Source: Lentzea kentuckyensis (GTDB lineage: Bacteria; Actinomycetota; Actinomycetes; Mycobacteriales; Pseudonocardiaceae). Taken from it: a stretch of DNA of 64,000 bases. The position numbers and the translations under genes were made by a program. The notes below the pieces were generated by a model. That model was not told the DNA's origin and ran no database searches. It worked only from the letters and a program-made list of their open reading frames with translations. The stretch lies in assembly GCF_002150765.1 (NCBI RefSeq), contig NZ_MUYM01000009.1, forward strand, positions 35,310 through 99,309, given 5' to 3'. This document shows positions 49,562 through 59,052 of the stretch, in pieces. Within the stretch, counting starts at the first letter, position 1. Each line of letters opens with the position of its first letter.

Positions 49562-50311
49562 TCAGCCGGACGCGCGCCGCCGACGTTCCGCCAGCACCGC
49601 CGCCAGGTAGGGATGCGGGTGCGTGTGCTCCACCCGCGGCGACCGGATCGCGGCGCCCACGTCGTCCGCCAGCCGTGAGCCCAGCTCCCACCGCGCCTTC
49701 TCACCCAGCTCGTGATACCGGCTGAGGTACTGCCGCGACGCCAGCACCAGCTCCTCCGACAGCTGCGACAGGTCCAGCCCGCGGGCCCACTCGGCCAGCT
49801 GTGGCGGCATCTCGGCGAGCTCCACGGTGCTCTTCGGCACGCGCGTGTGGATCACCACCGTGCCCGCGAGGTAGTCGCCGACGCGCTTGCCCTTCGGCGA
49901 GAACAACGACACGAACAGCGCGACCGCGCCGCCCAGGCCCAGCGCCCAGAAATCCACGAAGAACCCGCCGAGCGCGCGCACCAGGGCGTGCCGGAAGCGG
50001 ATCGCGCCGCCGTCGTCGCGCACCACCCGCAGGCCCATGACCAGCTTGCCGAGCGAGCGGCCCCGCGACAGCGACTCCACCAGCGTCGGGTAGCCGATCA
50101 GGACGAGCACCGTCAGGGACAGCGCGAGCGCCGACTGCAGCGCGTCGTCGAAGCCGATCGGTGCTATCAGGAACACGGCCAACAGCAGGAGAAACTGGAC
50201 CGCCACGTCGAACACGAACGCGACCGCCCTGCTCGCGAGCTGTGCGACGCGCAGGTCCAGAACTACGGCTTCACCGGTGACGAGGTCCCCCACGCGGATA
50301 GTGTGACTCAT
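49562..50311 (-). CDS. RDD family membrane protein
   Basis: The 249-residue protein has the RDD domain: LASRAVAFVFDVAVQFLLLLAVFLI with its Arg/Asp motif in the first helix, ESLSRGRSLGKLVMGLRVVRDDGG and RVGDYLAGTVVIH. A helical tail with PPQLAEWARGLDLSQLSEELVLASRQYLSRYHELGEKARWELG follows. In mycobacteria and Streptomyces such RDD genes sit next to a SpoIIM-type gene, as here. ATG at 50311 is divergent from the SpoIIM start with a single nucleotide between them. Function is unknown. Confidence 0.88.
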   Translation of the reverse strand: MSHTIRVGDLVTGEAVVLDLRVAQLASRAVAFVFDVAVQFLLLLAVFLIAPIGFDDALQSALALSLTVLVLIGYPTLVESLSRGRSLGKLVMGLRVVRDDGGAIRFRHALVRALGGFFVDFWALGLGGAVALFVSLFSPKGKRVGDYLAGTVVIHTRVPKSTVELAEMPPQLAEWARGLDLSQLSEELVLASRQYLSRYHELGEKARWELGSRLADDVGAAIRSPRVEHTHPHPYLAAVLAERRRRASG

Positions 50312-50312
50312 C

Positions 50313-51320
50313 GTGGATCTGGACGTGTTCATCGAGCGCAACCGCGCGTCGTGGCAGCGGCTCGAACAGCTCGTGAAGCGCTCCGGCCGGCTCAGCGGGG
50401 CCGAGGCCGACGAGCTGATCGAGCTGTACCAGCGCGTCACGACGCACCTGTCGATCGTGCGCAGCCAGACACCGGACCCGGCGACCGTGGAACGGCTGTC
50501 GTCGCTGGTCGCACAGGCGCGATCGGCGCTGACGGGCACGCACACGCCGGCGTTCAAGGTGGTCACGCGGTTCTTCACGCACCGCCTGCCCGCCGCGATC
50601 TACCTCGGCTGGCGCTGGTGGGTGCCGGCCGGAGTGGTGTTCTACCTGATCACGGGCATCATGGCGGCGTGGATCGCGTCGAACCCGGACGTGCAGGCCA
50701 CCATCGCGGCACCGGACGAGCTGCGCGAGATGACCAAGGTCGGCGGCGGCTACGAGTCCTACTACTCCAGCGATCCGGCCGGGTCGTTCGCGGCGAAGGT
50801 GTGGACGAACAACGCCTGGGTCGCCGCCACCTGCCTGTTGCTCGGCGTGCTGTTCGCGATCCCGCCGATCTACCTGCTCTTCACCAACGCCGTCAACCTC
50901 GCCGTCGGCGTCGGCCTGATGTTCGGCGCCGGGCGTGGCGCGGAGTTCCTCGGGCTGCTCGCCCCGCACGGACTGCTGGAGCTGACGGCGGTGTTCGTCG
51001 CCGCGGGCATCGGCATGCGACTGGGCTGGCAGGTGATCGACCCCGGCAAACGCACCCGTGGCGCGGCTTTGGCCGCGGAAGGCCGCGCGGTGGTGGCGGT
51101 GGCGCTCGGGCTCGTCGTGGTGTTGCTGGTTTCCGGTGTGCTGGAAGGGTTCGTGACGCCGTCCGGGTGGCCCACCTGGGCGCGGGTCGGCATCGGTGTG
51201 GTGGCTGAGGTGCTGTTCCTGCTGTACGTGTTCGTGGTCGGTCGGCGGGCCGCGCAGCAGGGCGAGACGGGCGACATCGACGCGAGCGAACGTGAGGACG
51301 TCGCGCCAGTCGCCGTCTAG
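50313..51320 (+). CDS. SpoIIM-like stage II sporulation protein M family membrane protein
   Basis: The 335-residue protein has a hydrophilic helical N-terminus (DVFIERNRASWQRLEQLVKRSGRLSGAEADELIELYQRVTTHLSIVRS) and about six membrane helices in the SpoIIM/DUF95 pattern, including FAAKVWTNNAWVAATCLLLGVLFAIPPIYLLFTNAVNLAVGVGLMF and LLAPHGLLELTAVFVAAGIGMRLGW. SpoIIM of Bacillus helps peptidoglycan degradation during engulfment. In actinobacteria the gene lies beside RDD, DUF58 and MoxR genes. GTG at 50313 is only 1 nt from the divergent RDD start. It is the last gene on this side before a 130-nt gap. Confidence 0.9.
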   Translation: MDLDVFIERNRASWQRLEQLVKRSGRLSGAEADELIELYQRVTTHLSIVRSQTPDPATVERLSSLVAQARSALTGTHTPAFKVVTRFFTHRLPAAIYLGWRWWVPAGVVFYLITGIMAAWIASNPDVQATIAAPDELREMTKVGGGYESYYSSDPAGSFAAKVWTNNAWVAATCLLLGVLFAIPPIYLLFTNAVNLAVGVGLMFGAGRGAEFLGLLAPHGLLELTAVFVAAGIGMRLGWQVIDPGKRTRGAALAAEGRAVVAVALGLVVVLLVSGVLEGFVTPSGWPTWARVGIGVVAEVLFLLYVFVVGRRAAQQGETGDIDASEREDVAPVAV

Positions 51321-51398
51321 TGTGGTCACCGCACTCGCCCTGTCCCTCGTGCGAGCTACATGTGGATGTCCACCGTGTGGTGACGTTGCGCGGCCGCG

Positions 51399-51447
51399 AA
51401 ATCCCTAGCGTTCCTGGCGACGGAAACGCACTACTCACAAGGGATTT
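51399..51447 (+). promoter_or_regulatory. RBS-sequestering inverted repeat before the CPBP gene
   Basis: AAATCCC (51399-51405) is complementary to GGGATTT (51441-51447). The second arm contains the AGGGA ribosome site of the CPBP gene whose ATG is at 51452. Pairing would mask the ribosome site. The loop is 35 nt, so stability is modest; the match may be coincidental. Confidence 0.3.
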
Positions 51448-51451
51448 GGTC

Positions 51452-52279
51452 ATGCGATTGGTGAAGCAGCTCGTCGTGGTCACGGTGGTGGCGATGGCCG
51501 GCGCCGCCGCCGTCCAGGCGGTGGGCTGGAACGTGCCGCTCACGCTGGTGCTCGGCCTCGCCACGGCGGTGCTGACGGTGGTCGCCTACTCCTGGGTGGT
51601 GCGCGGGACCGAGCGCCGGAACCCGGTCGAGGTGGCACGGGCGGGCGCGCCGGCCGCGCTCGGCCGCGGTGTCCTGATCGGACTCGCGATGTTCGTGGCC
51701 GTGATCGCGAACATCTGGTTCCTCGGTGGCTACGAGGTGCGCGGCTGGGGTTCGGCAGGGGGTGCCCTCGCGATCTTCGGGTTCATGGCAGCCGCCGCGG
51801 TCACCGAGGAGGTGCTCTTCCGCGGCGTCCTGTTCCGCATCGCCGAGGAACGGCTCGGCACGTGGATCTCGCTGGTGCTCACCGGGGTGCTGTTCGGGTT
51901 CGCGCACATCTTCAACCCGAACGCGACGCTGTGGAGCTCGGTCGCCATCGCGGTCGAGGCGGGCTTCATGCTCGCCGCCGTCTACGTGGCGACGCGCAAC
52001 CTGTGGGTGCCGATCGGCGTGCACTTCGCCTGGAACTTCGCACAGGGCGGCATCTTCGGCACCAGCGTCTCGGGCCAGGGCGCGCCGCGGGGGCTGCTGG
52101 ACGCGGTGACGTCCGGTCCAGCCCTCGTGAGCGGCGGCGAGTTCGGGCCGGAAGCGAGCGCGTACTCGGTGCTGGCCGGCGTCGTCGTGACCGTCGTCTT
52201 CCTGGGACTGGCCAGGCGCAGGGGCACCATCGTTCCGCGCCGTGGCCGAACCACGCCGGCCGCTACGCTCGCCGCGTGA
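51452..52279 (+). CDS. CPBP family intramembrane metalloprotease
   Basis: The 275-residue polytopic protein has the Abi/CPBP glutamate motif FMAAAAVTEEVLFRGVLFRI (EExxxR), a second motif LTGVLFGFAHIFNP (FxxxH) and NLWVPIGVHFAWNFAQGG (HxxxN), the three elements of the Rce1-like intramembrane active site. Members process prenylated proteins or bacteriocin precursors; the substrate is unknown. ATG at 51452 has AGGGA in front of it. Its stop overlaps the next gene's start (GTGA), coupling it to a two-component system. Confidence 0.9.
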   Translation: MRLVKQLVVVTVVAMAGAAAVQAVGWNVPLTLVLGLATAVLTVVAYSWVVRGTERRNPVEVARAGAPAALGRGVLIGLAMFVAVIANIWFLGGYEVRGWGSAGGALAIFGFMAAAAVTEEVLFRGVLFRIAEERLGTWISLVLTGVLFGFAHIFNPNATLWSSVAIAVEAGFMLAAVYVATRNLWVPIGVHFAWNFAQGGIFGTSVSGQGAPRGLLDAVTSGPALVSGGEFGPEASAYSVLAGVVVTVVFLGLARRRGTIVPRRGRTTPAATLAA

Positions 52280-53421
52280 GCCGCGTGATCAGCCTCGGGC
52301 GAGTCCGTGAGCTGTGGTGCGGCAGGCACGTCATCTTGCGGGACGCGCCGATCGCGCTGGCACTGGTGCTGGCCTCGCTGATCCCCGCGCTGCACAACAG
52401 GGGCACCCACCTCGGTGACGCGCCGGCCCGGCCGATGGATCTGCTGGCCGCCGGAGTGGTCGCGCTCGAGTGCCTGCCGCTGGTCGTGCGGCGCCGGTGG
52501 CCCCTGGTGTGCCTCGCGCTGGTGTCGATCGCGTTCGCGGCCGATCAGTTGTCCGGCTACCACACCGTGGCCGGTACCGCGTTGCCCATCGCTTTGATCA
52601 GCACCGGCCTGCACCTGTCGCACCATCGCCGCGTCACGGTCGTCGCGGCGAGCCTCGGCTACGCGGTGCTCGCCGTGGCGCTGGACCGCGAGGGCTCGTC
52701 CGAGGGTGTGGCCGGGTTCGTCACGTTCTACCTGGCGCTGGCCGCCGCGTGGGGCATCGGCGCGTGGCTGCGGCTGTCCCGCGCCGCCGAGGCCGAACGC
52801 CGCCGGCACGTCGCCGAGGCCACCCGCGTCGCGGAGCGCACGTTGATCGCCCGCGAGCTGCACGACGTGGTGACCCACCACGTGACCGCGATGGTGGTGC
52901 AGGCGGAGGCGGCCAGGTACCTGACCGGGGCGCCCGACCGGCTGGACCAGACGCTGCGGACGATCACCCACACCGGTCGCCGGTCCCTCACCGACCTGCG
53001 GCACCTGCTCGGCCTGCTGAACCCGGACCACGATCGTGAGTCCGTCGGCGACCTGGGCAGCCTCGTCGAGCAGACCCGCGAGGCGGGCCAGCCGGTGGAG
53101 TTCGCTGAGGAGGGCCGGCCGGCACGGGACGCGGGCAGCGCGGAGGCCGTCGTCTACCGCGTGGTGCAGGAGGCGTTGACGAACGCCCTCAAGTACGCAC
53201 ACGGCAGTCCCACGAACGTCCACGTGCGTTACGGCGAAAGGGAGATCACTGTGGTGGTCGGCACGGAAGGCATGCAGCCGTCCGCCGCGTCCGGTGGCGG
53301 CGGACGCGGCCTCGCGGGACTGCGCGAGCGCGTCGACGTGCTGGGCGGCGAGTTCACGGCGGGACGCCAGGACGGCGGCTTCGTCGTCCGTGCGCGCATT
53401 CCGGCGGGCAACCCGTCGTGA
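52276..53421 (+). CDS. NarL-type sensor histidine kinase (HisKA_3)
   Basis: The 381-residue kinase has four to six N-terminal membrane helices (about residues 20-165) and then the dimerisation domain ERTLIARELHDVVTHHVTAMVVQAEAAR with phospho-His in ELHDVVTHH, and a HATPase domain with N-box ALTNALKYAHG and G2-like GGGGRGLAGLRERVDVLGG. The DxGxG (G1) motif is not standard: the segment reads VVVGTEGMQP. It overlaps the upstream CPBP gene and the downstream response regulator by 4 nt each (GTGA), so the three form an operon. Confidence 0.9.
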   Translation: MSRVISLGRVRELWCGRHVILRDAPIALALVLASLIPALHNRGTHLGDAPARPMDLLAAGVVALECLPLVVRRRWPLVCLALVSIAFAADQLSGYHTVAGTALPIALISTGLHLSHHRRVTVVAASLGYAVLAVALDREGSSEGVAGFVTFYLALAAAWGIGAWLRLSRAAEAERRRHVAEATRVAERTLIARELHDVVTHHVTAMVVQAEAARYLTGAPDRLDQTLRTITHTGRRSLTDLRHLLGLLNPDHDRESVGDLGSLVEQTREAGQPVEFAEEGRPARDAGSAEAVVYRVVQEALTNALKYAHGSPTNVHVRYGEREITVVVGTEGMQPSAASGGGGRGLAGLRERVDVLGGEFTAGRQDGGFVVRARIPAGNPS

Positions 53422-54077
53422 CCGCGCCCGTCCGCGTGCTCGTGTGCGACGACCAGGCCCTCATCCGCACCGGGTTCGCCACGATCATCGACGCGCAGCC
53501 CGACCTCGAGGTGGTGGGGGAGTGCGGCGACGGCCGGGCGGCGGTGGACCTGGCCGGACGGCTCAGGCCGGACGTGGTCGTCATGGACGTGCGCATGCCG
53601 GTGCTCGACGGCATCGAGGCGACCCGGCTGCTCGCGGGTGAGGGCGTCGCCGATCCCGTCAAGGTGCTGGTGGTGACGACCTTCAACCTCGACGAGTACG
53701 TCTACGAGGCGTTGCGCGCGGGCGCCAGCGGGTTCCTCCTGAAGGACGCCCCGCCACCGCAGCTGTTGCAGGGCATCAGGACCGTCGCCGGTGGGGCCGC
53801 CCTGCTCGCCCCGGAGGTGACCCGCCAGCTCGTCGGCCGGTACGCGGCGCGCATCCGGCCGGCGAACGAGACGAGCAGCGAGCTCCCGCTGGCCCCGCGC
53901 GAGCTGGAGGTGCTCCGGCTCATCGCGGAAGGCCTGTCCAACAGCGAGATCGCGGCCGCGCTGGTGATCAGCCAGGAGACCGTGAAGACGTACGTCTCGC
54001 GCATCCTGACCAAGCTGGACCTGCGCGACCGGGTGCAGGTGGTCGTCTACGCCTACCGCCGCGGTCTGGTCACCTGA
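53418..54077 (+). CDS. NarL/LuxR-type response regulator
   Basis: The 219-residue regulator has a receiver domain (VRVLVCDDQALIRTGFATIIDAQ; phospho-Asp in VVVMDVRMPVLDG; FLLKDAPP with the Lys) and a C-terminal LuxR HTH (LAPRELEVLRLIAEGLSNSEIAAALVISQETVKTYVSRILTKLDLRDR). It is the cognate partner of the upstream HisKA_3 kinase, sharing a 4-nt overlap. Its target is probably the CPBP protease or membrane functions, which is inferred from the operon only. It converges with the DUF397 gene, 4 nt between stops. Confidence 0.93.
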   Translation: MTAPVRVLVCDDQALIRTGFATIIDAQPDLEVVGECGDGRAAVDLAGRLRPDVVVMDVRMPVLDGIEATRLLAGEGVADPVKVLVVTTFNLDEYVYEALRAGASGFLLKDAPPPQLLQGIRTVAGGAALLAPEVTRQLVGRYAARIRPANETSSELPLAPRELEVLRLIAEGLSNSEIAAALVISQETVKTYVSRILTKLDLRDRVQVVVYAYRRGLVT

Positions 54078-54081
54078 CCGG

Positions 54082-54237
54082 CTAGGTCTTCACACGCCTG
54101 ATGAACGCCGACCACGCTTCGGCGGACACCGGCAGGTGGGCGGCCGGTGCCTTGCTGTCCCGGATGCCGATGCGACGACCGACCTCGACGCAGTCGTTCG
54201 AGTTCGCGCTGTAGCTGCTCTTGCGCCAGACCGACAT
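54082..54237 (-). CDS. DUF397 family small protein
   Basis: At only 51 residues it reads MSVWRKSSYSANSNDCVEVGRR...IRDSKAP...LPVSAEAWSAFIRRVKT, an exact fit to DUF397: W-x-KSSYS-x(n)-CVEV at the start, VRDSK in the middle and W-x-x-F at the end. These proteins pair with an adjacent XRE/DUF5753 regulator, as here (stop of the regulator is 15 nt upstream of its start). They are implicated in developmental regulation in Streptomyces (BldB relatives of the type). Confidence 0.93.
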   Translation of the reverse strand: MSVWRKSSYSANSNDCVEVGRRIGIRDSKAPAAHLPVSAEAWSAFIRRVKT

Positions 54238-54251
54238 GCCGGAACATCTCC

Positions 54252-55082
54252 TCAGATCAGGATGCTGTTGATCAGCTCCTTGGATTGTTCCGCATCGAAC
54301 GCCTGCCGGTCGAGCAGCTTCAGCACCTCGGAGTAGGTGGCGAGCGAAGCCCTGTCTTCGAGGAAGAGGCTGGAGTTCTCGCCTTCCAGATAGATCACCG
54401 GTTCGAACTTCTCGTAGCTCAGGTGCATGAACGAGCCGCCGAGCCCTGCGTGTGCTCCGGCCGAAATCGGCACGATCCGCAAACTGATGTAGGACCGCTG
54501 TGCCATGGCGAGCAGGTGAAGGAGCTGGTCCTTCATCAGGTCAACGCTTCCGACCGGAAGTCGCAGGGCCTGCTCGTGGATGTAGAACGTGAACTCGCGG
54601 CTCCAGTGGAAGAGCTCACGCCGCTTCATCTTCGCCTCGATGACCTGCCCGTAGTCGACGGACTTCGAGTGCACCGATCCGTCGACGACGGCCTGCATGT
54701 AGTCGGCGGTCTGGAGCCTGCCGGGGATGAGGTTCATCGACCACACCGTGATGACGTTGGCGAGGCGCTCCTGCTCGACCAGGCTGCGCACCAGGTCCGG
54801 GACGCCGTCCTCGGGAATCTTCAGGTACCCGGTCTCGCGCGTTTCGCGGTACAGGGCGATCAGGTGGCGGACCTCGGCCGGCGGGACCCGGCAGAAGGCG
54901 AGCAGCTGCAGCACTTCGGCCTCACTGACACCGCCCTTGCCCCGGACCAGGTCGGACAACTTGGACTCGTCCCAGTCGAGCATCTCGGCGATCTTGCGGT
55001 GGGTCATCTGGGTCTGCTCGATGGCGCGGCGAATGCCGATGCCGAACTCCCGGCCCACCACGCTGGAGTTTCGTCGTGGCAT
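54252..55082 (-). CDS. XRE-family regulator with DUF5753
   Basis: The 276-residue protein has an N-terminal Cro/CI-type HTH (REFGIGIRRAIEQTQMTHRKIAEMLDWDESKLSDLVRGKGGVSEAEVLQLLAFCRVP) and a C-terminal DUF5753 domain (VWSMNLIPGRLQTADYMQAVV ... FTFYIHEQALRLPVGSVDLMKDQLLHLLAMAQRSYISLRIVPI). Actinobacterial genomes contain many such pairs with a DUF397 protein, acting as local toxin-antitoxin-like or developmental regulators. ATG at 55082 is the first in frame with a short upstream gap. The adjacent DUF397 gene is its partner. Confidence 0.92.
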   Translation of the reverse strand: MPRRNSSVVGREFGIGIRRAIEQTQMTHRKIAEMLDWDESKLSDLVRGKGGVSEAEVLQLLAFCRVPPAEVRHLIALYRETRETGYLKIPEDGVPDLVRSLVEQERLANVITVWSMNLIPGRLQTADYMQAVVDGSVHSKSVDYGQVIEAKMKRRELFHWSREFTFYIHEQALRLPVGSVDLMKDQLLHLLAMAQRSYISLRIVPISAGAHAGLGGSFMHLSYEKFEPVIYLEGENSSLFLEDRASLATYSEVLKLLDRQAFDAEQSKELINSILI

Positions 55083-55171
55083 GGCAAGAAACTAGGAGCA
55101 GCAAGGCTTTCGGCTCCATCGTTTCCGCCCGAATAGCCCCGAAGGAAGTACTTTTTGGAGCCGGTACAAGT

Positions 55172-56461
55172 TCAGAGTTTGCCTGCGGCCTTCAACGACA
55201 GGTAGCGGTCCGCGAGAGCGCGTGGCAGATCATCCGGCAGTGCGTCGACAACGTCAACATCGTGCCGTGCAAGCAAAGCGGTCAGACGGCGTCGTTCGGC
55301 CAGAACGCGTTCCGCAGCAGCAGCGGCATAGACCGACTCCAGGTCACCTCGCCCGGCCGCCATCGCGTGCACGGCGGGATCGGACACCGAGGCGATCAGC
55401 AACCGGTGCCGCGCGGCCAAAGCGGGCAGCAGCGGCAGCAGGCCGTGCTCGATCGACGGTTCCAGCGACGTCAGCAGCACGACCAGCGAACGGCGACCGG
55501 CCCGGCGCAGCACCTCGGCGACCGCGCCGCGGGCGTCGAACTCCACCAGTTCGGCTTCGAGTGGCGCCATCGCCTGCACCAGGACCGGCAGCGTGGCCCG
55601 GGGTACCGAGGCGCGCACCTTGTGGCTGAACGCCAGGAAGTCGACCTGGTCACGGGCGTGCGATGCCAAGGCGGACAACAACAACGCGGCGTCCATCGAC
55701 GTGTCCAGGCGCGGCAGGCCACCGAGCGCGCCAGACACCCGGCCGGCCGCTGTGCGGGCGGTGTCGAGCACGATCGTCACCTGGCGGTCGCGTTCGGGGC
55801 GCCAGGTGCGCACCACGACGTCCGACGAACGGGCCGACGCACGCCAGTCGATGGACCGCACGTCGTCACCGATCACGTAGGCGCGCAACGAGTCGAACTC
55901 CGTGCCGGCGCCCCGGATCAGCGAGGCGCGGCGGCCGTCCAGTTCGCGCAGGCGTTCCAGCAGCGGCGGCAGATGGCGGCGGCTGTGGAACGGCGGCAAC
56001 GCGCGCACGGTCCACGGTACGACGTGTGAGCCTTGCCGTGCCGCAACGCCAAGAGGACCAACGGATCGCACGGTCACACGGTCGGCAACGCGGTCACCGC
56101 GGCGCACAGGCCGTACATCGAAAGACAACACACGCGAGCCTTTAGCGGGCACATCAACGGCAACGCGGTCGGCGACCACACCGGCAGAAGGCGCCCATGC
56201 GTCACGAAGTACGCCACGCAACCGACGACCTGGGTTGTGCACGGTCAGCTGCACGGTACAAAGCTCACCCGTGCGCACTGAGGTCGAACCAGCGCGCGTG
56301 AACGTCAACCGCCGGACACCGGCCGCCAACAACAGGTCGACAAAAACACACGCGAGCAGCACCAGAAACACGACGAGAATCCCTTGCCACGACGGCAAGA
56401 GCAGTCCGACGACGAGAACCCCGATGAGCGCGAGCAGGCCCGCGCGGCCCGTGAGCGCCAC
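55172..56461 (-). CDS. DUF58 domain protein
   Basis: The 429-residue protein has two N-terminal membrane helices (about residues 7-45), a beta domain, the DUF58 core RGAGTEFDSLRAYVIGDDVRSIDWRASARSSDVVVRTWRPERDRQVTIVLD, a VWA-like fold (DTARTAAGRVSG) and SLVVLLTSLEPSIEHG. DUF58 proteins work with MoxR ATPases, and the MoxR gene is directly upstream on the same strand (its stop is 1 nt before this ATG). By position it is the same gene as Rv3693-type in mycobacterial moxR2 loci. Its role is probably in envelope assembly. Confidence 0.92.
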   Translation of the reverse strand: MALTGRAGLLALIGVLVVGLLLPSWQGILVVFLVLLACVFVDLLLAAGVRRLTFTRAGSTSVRTGELCTVQLTVHNPGRRLRGVLRDAWAPSAGVVADRVAVDVPAKGSRVLSFDVRPVRRGDRVADRVTVRSVGPLGVAARQGSHVVPWTVRALPPFHSRRHLPPLLERLRELDGRRASLIRGAGTEFDSLRAYVIGDDVRSIDWRASARSSDVVVRTWRPERDRQVTIVLDTARTAAGRVSGALGGLPRLDTSMDAALLLSALASHARDQVDFLAFSHKVRASVPRATLPVLVQAMAPLEAELVEFDARGAVAEVLRRAGRRSLVVLLTSLEPSIEHGLLPLLPALAARHRLLIASVSDPAVHAMAAGRGDLESVYAAAAAERVLAERRRLTALLARHDVDVVDALPDDLPRALADRYLSLKAAGKL

Positions 56462-56462
56462 G

Positions 56463-57421
<959 letters not shown>

Positions 57422-57425
<4 letters not shown>

Positions 57426-58456
57426 CCCTTGCGCACCTCGTCCTCCAGAGCGTCCAGCTCGAAAGCCAGCGCGACCAACCCCCGGTCGTCCACTGGGTCC
57501 TGCGAATACAGCAAAGTCCGGACATCGCCCTCGGACCGCGAGGTCCGGCGCGCGATCTCGAACGACGGGTCCTCGCCGACCGGCAACCCCAGCAGCGGAG
57601 CCAGCCGGTCGCGGGTCGCCTGCCGCAGCACCGAAGCCGCGTGACCGGCGGCGTGCGACCGGCGGTACAGCCGGGCCCTGCCCTCCACGGTCTCGGCGGC
57701 GCGCACGACCACCGGCAGCGGTTCGGGCACCACCCGGCCCAGCCGGCGGGCCCGCCACAACGCGATCACCACGGCCGCGAGGCCGAGTTGCAGGGCGCCG
57801 AACTTCCAGCCGGCCGGGATCAGGTCCGACAACGACTTCTGCCGTGACTTGTCCGCCGCGGACGGCAGGTACCAGACCAGCCGTTCGTGCTGGCCGAGCA
57901 ACGACAGCGCGAGCGCCGCGTTGCCCTCCGCGTCGATGTCCCGGTTCGTGAAGATCGCGCCGTAGCCGATCATCGTCACCGTGCCGGTGCGCACCAACGT
58001 CGAGTCGTAGCACCGTTGTTCGCCCTCGTAGACCAACCCGCCCATGGTCGCCGCGCCCGCCTTCTCCGCCAGCGGGCAGCCCGGCTGGCGCGTCTCGGCC
58101 TCGACCTGGCCCGTCACCCCGGTCACGGGGGCGAGCAACACGGTGGCGGCGGCACGGCGGCTGAGGTCCCGCAACCGCGCCGGGTCGATCAGGTTCGGCT
58201 GCGGCACGAACAGCGTCGCACCGTCCACAGTGGACGCGTTGTCGGTGAGGTCGACGCGCACGCCGTGCTGTTCCAGCAGCCGGGCGACCGCGTGGCTGCC
58301 TTCCGGGCGGAACGAGCGCGGGTCGAGCGAGCCGCCCTCACCGCCGCCGCGCAGCAACGTGATCACGACCGCCGTGAACAGGATGATCACGCCGATCAGC
58401 AACGGGCCGCGCGCGGCCGTCCAGATCCGCCCGGCGTCGGGGGAGACCGCCGTCAT
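57422..58456 (-). CDS. DUF4350 domain membrane protein
   Basis: The 344-residue protein has an N-terminal membrane helix (about residues 17-37: LLIGVIILFTAVVITLL), the DUF4350 lead SFRPEGSHAVARLLEQHGVRVDL and a second helix near residue 230 (ALQLGLAAVVIALWRARRLGRVV), followed by RSHAAGHAASVLRQATRDRLAPLLGLP. It precedes MoxR with a 4-nt overlap and follows DUF4129. In M. tuberculosis the equivalent gene (Rv3691) lies in the same order before moxR2. Function unknown; likely a membrane scaffold of the MoxR complex. Confidence 0.9.
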
Positions 58457-59052
58457 CGGCGCACCTTGCCGTCCACCGACACCAGCTGCCGGTACCCCTC
58501 GAGAGTCGCGGTCCGGCCGCCGTACCAGACGTCGTCGAACTGCACCGCCGCGCCGCGCAGGTCGTCCGCGAGCACCGGAAGCGCCTGGCCCGCCTCGATC
58601 GCCACCTCGTCGACAGTACGTCCGGCCCGCGGGTCGAGCACACCGCGCTGTTCCAGTTCCCGCACCACCGCGCGGAAGCGTTCGCGCACGGCCTCGGCCA
58701 GATCACCGGCCGCGGCAGCGCGTTCGGCGGCGGCGCGGTGCTCGGCGGCGGACAGGACCGCGGAGCCGAACACCGTGGAGCCGGCCCGCCGCGCACGACC
58801 GGCGCGACCGGTGCGGAGCCTGATGACGATCACGATGATCACCGCGACCACGACGAGGATCGTGACCGCGGTGATGCCGTTCATGCCGCCCGCGCCAGCG
58901 AAGAGCTCGCCCAGCTTCTCCAGCACCCACCGGAGCGCGCGCTCCAGCGGGTTCGGGTCGTCGGAGACGTACGCCGGGTCGCTGAGCTCCCGCGCGGCCG
59001 CCTCCCTGGCCTCGTCGCGGCCGAGATCTACCGGTACGTCAGAGACCGCCAT
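58453..59052 (-). CDS. DUF4129 domain protein
   Basis: The 199-residue protein has one membrane helix (about residues 58-80: NGITAVTILVVVAVIIVIVIRL) and a C-terminal cytosolic domain (HRAAAERAAAAGDLAEAVRERFRAVVRELEQRGVLDPRAGRTVDEVAIEAG), matching DUF4129 found in MoxR/transglutaminase-type loci. Its stop overlaps the start of DUF4350 by 4 nt, and its start overlaps the upstream membrane protein by 14 nt, so the whole group is one operon. Confidence 0.88.
   Translation of the reverse strand: MAVSDVPVDLGRDEAREAAARELSDPAYVSDDPNPLERALRWVLEKLGELFAGAGGMNGITAVTILVVVAVIIVIVIRLRTGRAGRARRAGSTVFGSAVLSAAEHRAAAERAAAAGDLAEAVRERFRAVVRELEQRGVLDPRAGRTVDEVAIEAGQALPVLADDLRGAAVQFDDVWYGGRTATLEGYRQLVSVDGKVRR

Noticed and set aside
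54053..54247. 64-residue minus-strand frame at the DUF397 locus
   Set aside because: It is a different frame; the 51-residue DUF397 frame at 54082-54237 fits the family.
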